Part shown: one piece after another, positions 30,989 through 34,167 of the stretch
Layout of the letters: the number at the start of each line of letters is the position of its first letter
How positions within the stretch are numbered: the stretch's first letter is position 1
DNA from: Actinomycetota bacterium
Lineage (GTDB): Bacteria > Actinomycetota > Actinomycetes > Nanopelagicales > Nanopelagicaceae
Direction: 5' to 3'
DNA length: 34,167 bases
Assembly: GCA_009700025.1 (NCBI GenBank)
Contig: WLMW01000007.1
Coordinates: 1-34,167, forward strand
Position numbers and translations under genes: made by a program
The notes under the pieces: model-generated
Told to the model about the DNA's origin: nothing
Databases searched by the model: none
What the model saw: the letters and a program-made list of their open reading frames with translations, nothing else

Positions 30989-32472
30989 ATTTAGAAGAAT
31001 TTCGCACCTATGCAAAAATTTCAAATGTTATTCCAGTTTCGCGTCGCCTTTTAGCTGATGGTGAAACACCGATTGGTATTTATCGAAAATTAGCCAAGAA
31101 TGGACCCAACACTTTTTTACTTGAGTCCGCAGAGCATGGGGGAGCTTGGTCCCGATATTCATTTATCGGTGTGCGTAGTGAAGCGGTTTTGAGTGAATCG
31201 CAAGGGCTTGCTTATTGGCAGGGGACGCCTCCCGTAGGTGCACCAACAGGAATTGATCCTCTTGAAGCATTGCGCTTAACCTCGGCCCACTTGATATCTC
31301 CAAAGATTGATGGTCTACCACCACTAACTGGTGGGCTCGTAGGATTTATGGGCTATGACGTTGTACGTAGACTAGAAAAGCTACCCAATCTTGCAGTTGC
31401 TGATTCGCCATTACCAGAATTAAGTTTTATGTTAACAAGTGATCTAGCCGTACTTGATCACAGCGACGGCACGATTACTCTGATTGCTAATGCAATCAAC
31501 TGGGATGGCAGTGATGAACGTATCGACGAGGCCTTTCTTGGTTGTAATCAGCGTCTTGATCGTATGCAGAGTGACTTAACTTCAGCATTACACGGAGATG
31601 TAGCACTCATTGATTTACACACTACACCGGAGTTCGAATCGAATATTTCTCCCAATGATTTCAAAGCTAAAGTCTTGTTAGCTAAAGAGGAAATTGTGGC
31701 AGGAGAGGCATTTCAAATCGTTCTCTCCCAACGTTTCTCGATGCCATGTAGCGCAGATGCACTAGATGTATATCGAATGTTGAGATTAAATAATCCCAGT
31801 CCTTATATGTACTTATTCCGTTTCAATAATGGAATTGATGTAGTTGGATCTAGTCCAGAGGCTTTAGTAAAAGTGAATAATCGAGATGTCATGATTCACC
31901 CCATAGCCGGAACTCGTAAAAGATCTGCTTCTCCCGAAGAAGACCATCGTCTAGGAGAAGAACTACTTGCTGATCCCAAAGAAAGAGCAGAGCATTTAAT
32001 GCTTGTTGATTTAGGCCGAAACGATCTAGGTCGAGTTTGCATACCAGGTAGCGTTGAAGTCATAGATTTTATGCACATCGAGCGCTATTCACACGTGATG
32101 CATATCGTTTCAACAGTAACTGGAACACTGAACGAAAGTTCAACGGCTATTGATGCACTCTTTTCAGTATTCCCCGCAGGAACTTTGTCGGGTGCTCCAA
32201 AGCCGCGTGCTATGGAGATTATTGAGAGTCTGGAACCAACACGTCGCGGATTGTACGGAGGAATCGTCGGTTACATAGACTTCACCGGAAATATAGACAC
32301 ATGCATCGCAATCCGCACTTCGCTCTTACACGAAGGAATGGCATACGTTCAGGCAGGTGCTGGCGTCGTTGCCGACTCTGATCCTGAATCTGAAAATCAA
32401 GAGTGTTACAACAAAGCTGCAGCGGTACTGAAAGCAATTGATGCAGCAAATAGATTGCGAAAAAGTGGATGA
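30985..32472 (+). CDS. trpE: Anthranilate synthase component I
   Basis: LLES feedback-binding motif ([11 protein letters not shown]), [37 protein letters not shown] and [15 protein letters not shown] motifs. Confidence 0.96.
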   Translation: MNLEEFRTYAKISNVIPVSRRLLADGETPIGIYRKLAKNGPNTFLLESAEHGGAWSRYSFIGVRSEAVLSESQGLAYWQGTPPVGAPTGIDPLEALRLTSAHLISPKIDGLPPLTGGLVGFMGYDVVRRLEKLPNLAVADSPLPELSFMLTSDLAVLDHSDGTITLIANAINWDGSDERIDEAFLGCNQRLDRMQSDLTSALHGDVALIDLHTTPEFESNISPNDFKAKVLLAKEEIVAGEAFQIVLSQRFSMPCSADALDVYRMLRLNNPSPYMYLFRFNNGIDVVGSSPEALVKVNNRDVMIHPIAGTRKRSASPEEDHRLGEELLADPKERAEHLMLVDLGRNDLGRVCIPGSVEVIDFMHIERYSHVMHIVSTVTGTLNESSTAIDALFSVFPAGTLSGAPKPRAMEIIESLEPTRRGLYGGIVGYIDFTGNIDTCIAIRTSLLHEGMAYVQAGAGVVADSDPESENQECYNKAAAVLKAIDAANRLRKSG

Positions 32473-32639
32473 ATCAAACTTTGGCGATATTGATGAGTTT
32501 GGTGGTCGTTTATGGGCTTGTCATACTTATTGGAAAGCGATTTAAAAAACCATCTAAGTATGAGCGTACTCCCAGAACTTTGAATTCTTGGAACGCACTT
32601 GATAAAGGAATCGACCCCAGCGACGAGAAGTTGCCATGA
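32469..32639 (+). CDS. 56-aa predicted single-TM protein between trpE and trpC (below the ORF-track cutoff)
   Basis: Translation [56 protein letters not shown]. Its start overlaps the trpE stop (ATGA) and its stop overlaps the trpC start (ATGA), giving a continuous coupled operon. Confidence 0.85.
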   Translation: MNQTLAILMSLVVVYGLVILIGKRFKKPSKYERTPRTLNSWNALDKGIDPSDEKLP

Positions 32640-33421
32640 GTGTTCTTGACTCAATCATTGAAGGTGTCCGAGAGGATCTTGCGCAGCGTCGGATTCCTTT
32701 GGGGCGAATTCTTGAAGCTATAGATCAAGCTGCTCCAGTGCGCGACCCACTTGCTGATTTGCTCGCTCAACAAATGTCAATCATCGCAGAAGTGAAGCGT
32801 TCGTCTCCCAGCAAAGGTGAGCTCGCAAAAATTGCTGATCCAGCAGCATTGGCTGAACAGTATGCATTGGCAGGTGCAAGCGTGATTAGCGTTCTCACTG
32901 AGCGCCGACGTTTTGGGGGATCGCTTTCGGATCTTGATGAAGTACGTGCGCGCGTTGATTGCGCAATTTTACGAAAAGATTTTATGGTTGATGAGTATCA
33001 ATTTTTTGAAGCTAGAGCCCATGGGGCTGATGTTGTTCTATTAATCGTGGCAGCTCTTGGACAGAATCAACTCAATGATTATCACCAGCTAGCCCTTGGC
33101 TTAGGAATGCGTGCAATCGTTGAAGTCCACACTCATGATGAACTCGAAAGAGCGCTTGAGATTTCGCCAGAGATGGTTGGCGTTAATTCACGGAATTTGA
33201 AAACCCTTGAGGTCGATGCATCCGCTTTTGCCGAGTTAATTCCGCTACTTCCACTTTCTTTGGTGCGCATCGCAGAATCAGGAATCACCTCGCGCACCGA
33301 TGTTGAGTTTGCACAGACCCATGGAGCAACAGCGGTGCTTGTTGGAGAGACCTTGGTCAAAGCAGGCAACCCAACTATTGCGATGCGAGAATTGCTGGGT
33401 CTAGGTAGGCTTGAGTCATGA
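32636..33421 (+). CDS. trpC: Indole-3-glycerol phosphate synthase
   Basis: [59 protein letters not shown] and AESGI motifs. Confidence 0.97.
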   Translation: MSVLDSIIEGVREDLAQRRIPLGRILEAIDQAAPVRDPLADLLAQQMSIIAEVKRSSPSKGELAKIADPAALAEQYALAGASVISVLTERRRFGGSLSDLDEVRARVDCAILRKDFMVDEYQFFEARAHGADVVLLIVAALGQNQLNDYHQLALGLGMRAIVEVHTHDELERALEISPEMVGVNSRNLKTLEVDASAFAELIPLLPLSLVRIAESGITSRTDVEFAQTHGATAVLVGETLVKAGNPTIAMRELLGLGRLES

Positions 33422-34167
33422 CTATAGAGATGGCCGATGTCGCCGGCCACTTTGGCCAATACGGTGGACGCTTTGTCCCAGAAGCGCTCATTGGTGCACT
33501 CAATGAGTTAGAAGCTGCACACAACTCTGCGCAACAAGATCCACTTTTTTTGATTGAACTGACAGAACTGCACAGAAGTTATACCGGCCGCCCTAGCATC
33601 ATTACTGAGGTACCCCGATTTGCAGAACACGCTGGCGGTGCTCGAATTATTCTCAAACGCGAAGACCTCAACCATACGGGTAGTCATAAAATCAATAATG
33701 TTTTAGGTCAAGCATTACTGACAAAGCGAATGGGTAAAAAGCGGATTATCGCCGAAACTGGAGCAGGTCAACATGGTGTAGCTGCCGCAACTGCCGCAGC
33801 ACTTATGGGTCTTGAGTGCGTGGTTTATATGGGCGAGGAAGATACACGTAGACAGTCCTTAAACGTTGCACGAATGAAACTATTAGGTGCGGAAGTCTCT
33901 CCAGTCACCTCTGGATCAAAAACTCTTAAAGATGCGATCAACGAAGCGATGCGTGATTGGGTCGCATCGGTGGATACAACACATTACGTTCTTGGCACTG
34001 TTACGGGTCCGGCTCCATTCCCAGAGATGGTGCGTTACTTCCATTCCGTGATTGGCATCGAAGCCCGTGAGCAGATTCTTGGCATTGAAGGCCGACTTCC
34101 CGATGCAGTAGTTGCGTGCGTCGGCGGCGGATCAAATGCTATGGGCCTTTTCAGCGGTTTCATGGAC
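33418..34167 (+). CDS. trpB: Tryptophan synthase beta subunit (3' truncated by window)
   Basis: Starts [28 protein letters not shown]; contains [27 protein letters not shown] and [15 protein letters not shown] overlaps the trpC stop. Confidence 0.97.
   Translation, partial: MTIEMADVAGHFGQYGGRFVPEALIGALNELEAAHNSAQQDPLFLIELTELHRSYTGRPSIITEVPRFAEHAGGARIILKREDLNHTGSHKINNVLGQALLTKRMGKKRIIAETGAGQHGVAAATAAALMGLECVVYMGEEDTRRQSLNVARMKLLGAEVSPVTSGSKTLKDAINEAMRDWVASVDTTHYVLGTVTGPAPFPEMVRYFHSVIGIEAREQILGIEGRLPDAVVACVGGGSNAMGLFSGFMD

Noticed and set aside
1-34167. CRISPR arrays, transposases, integrases, phage or toxin-antitoxin modules
   Set aside because: None was seen. Every sizeable segment is explained by core cell-wall, translation, replication or amino-acid biosynthesis genes.

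Overview
The window is a compact, low-GC actinobacterial core region. It runs from the dcw (division/cell-wall) cluster, through ileS, a traR/dksA-like gene, lspA, rluD and dnaE, into a joined his-trp operon. Gene order on + is: mraZ (3' end), rsmH, ftsL-like, ftsI, murE, murF, mraY, murD, ftsW, murG, murC, ftsQ, ftsZ, pgeF (yfiH), yggS, sepF, yggT. ileS follows on -. Then on +: a Lys/Ala-rich traR/dksA-like gene, lspA, rluD, dnaE, hisD, hisC, hisB, hisH, priA (hisA), hisF, hisI, trpE, a 56-aa membrane microprotein, trpC, and trpB (5' part). Compactness and base composition suggest a streamlined actinobacterium, possibly a Nanopelagicales/acI-like lineage; this is inference only. I found no mobile elements, CRISPR arrays, rRNA or tRNA genes, and no clearly new multi-gene system. 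The points most worth checking are: (1) an mraW-type structured RNA between mraZ and rsmH; (2) a T-box leader on ileS with an ATC specifier and a sequestered Shine-Dalgarno; (3) an IleRS2-type enzyme whose HXGH motif reads GTHH, the swapped signature linked to mupirocin hyper-resistance; (4) a histone-H1-like tail on a TraR/DksA zinc-finger protein; (5) apparent leaderless promoters; (6) an unannotated 56-aa membrane ORF embedded by ATGA overlaps between trpE and trpC; and (7) a translationally coupled his-trp chain containing PriA and no trpF.
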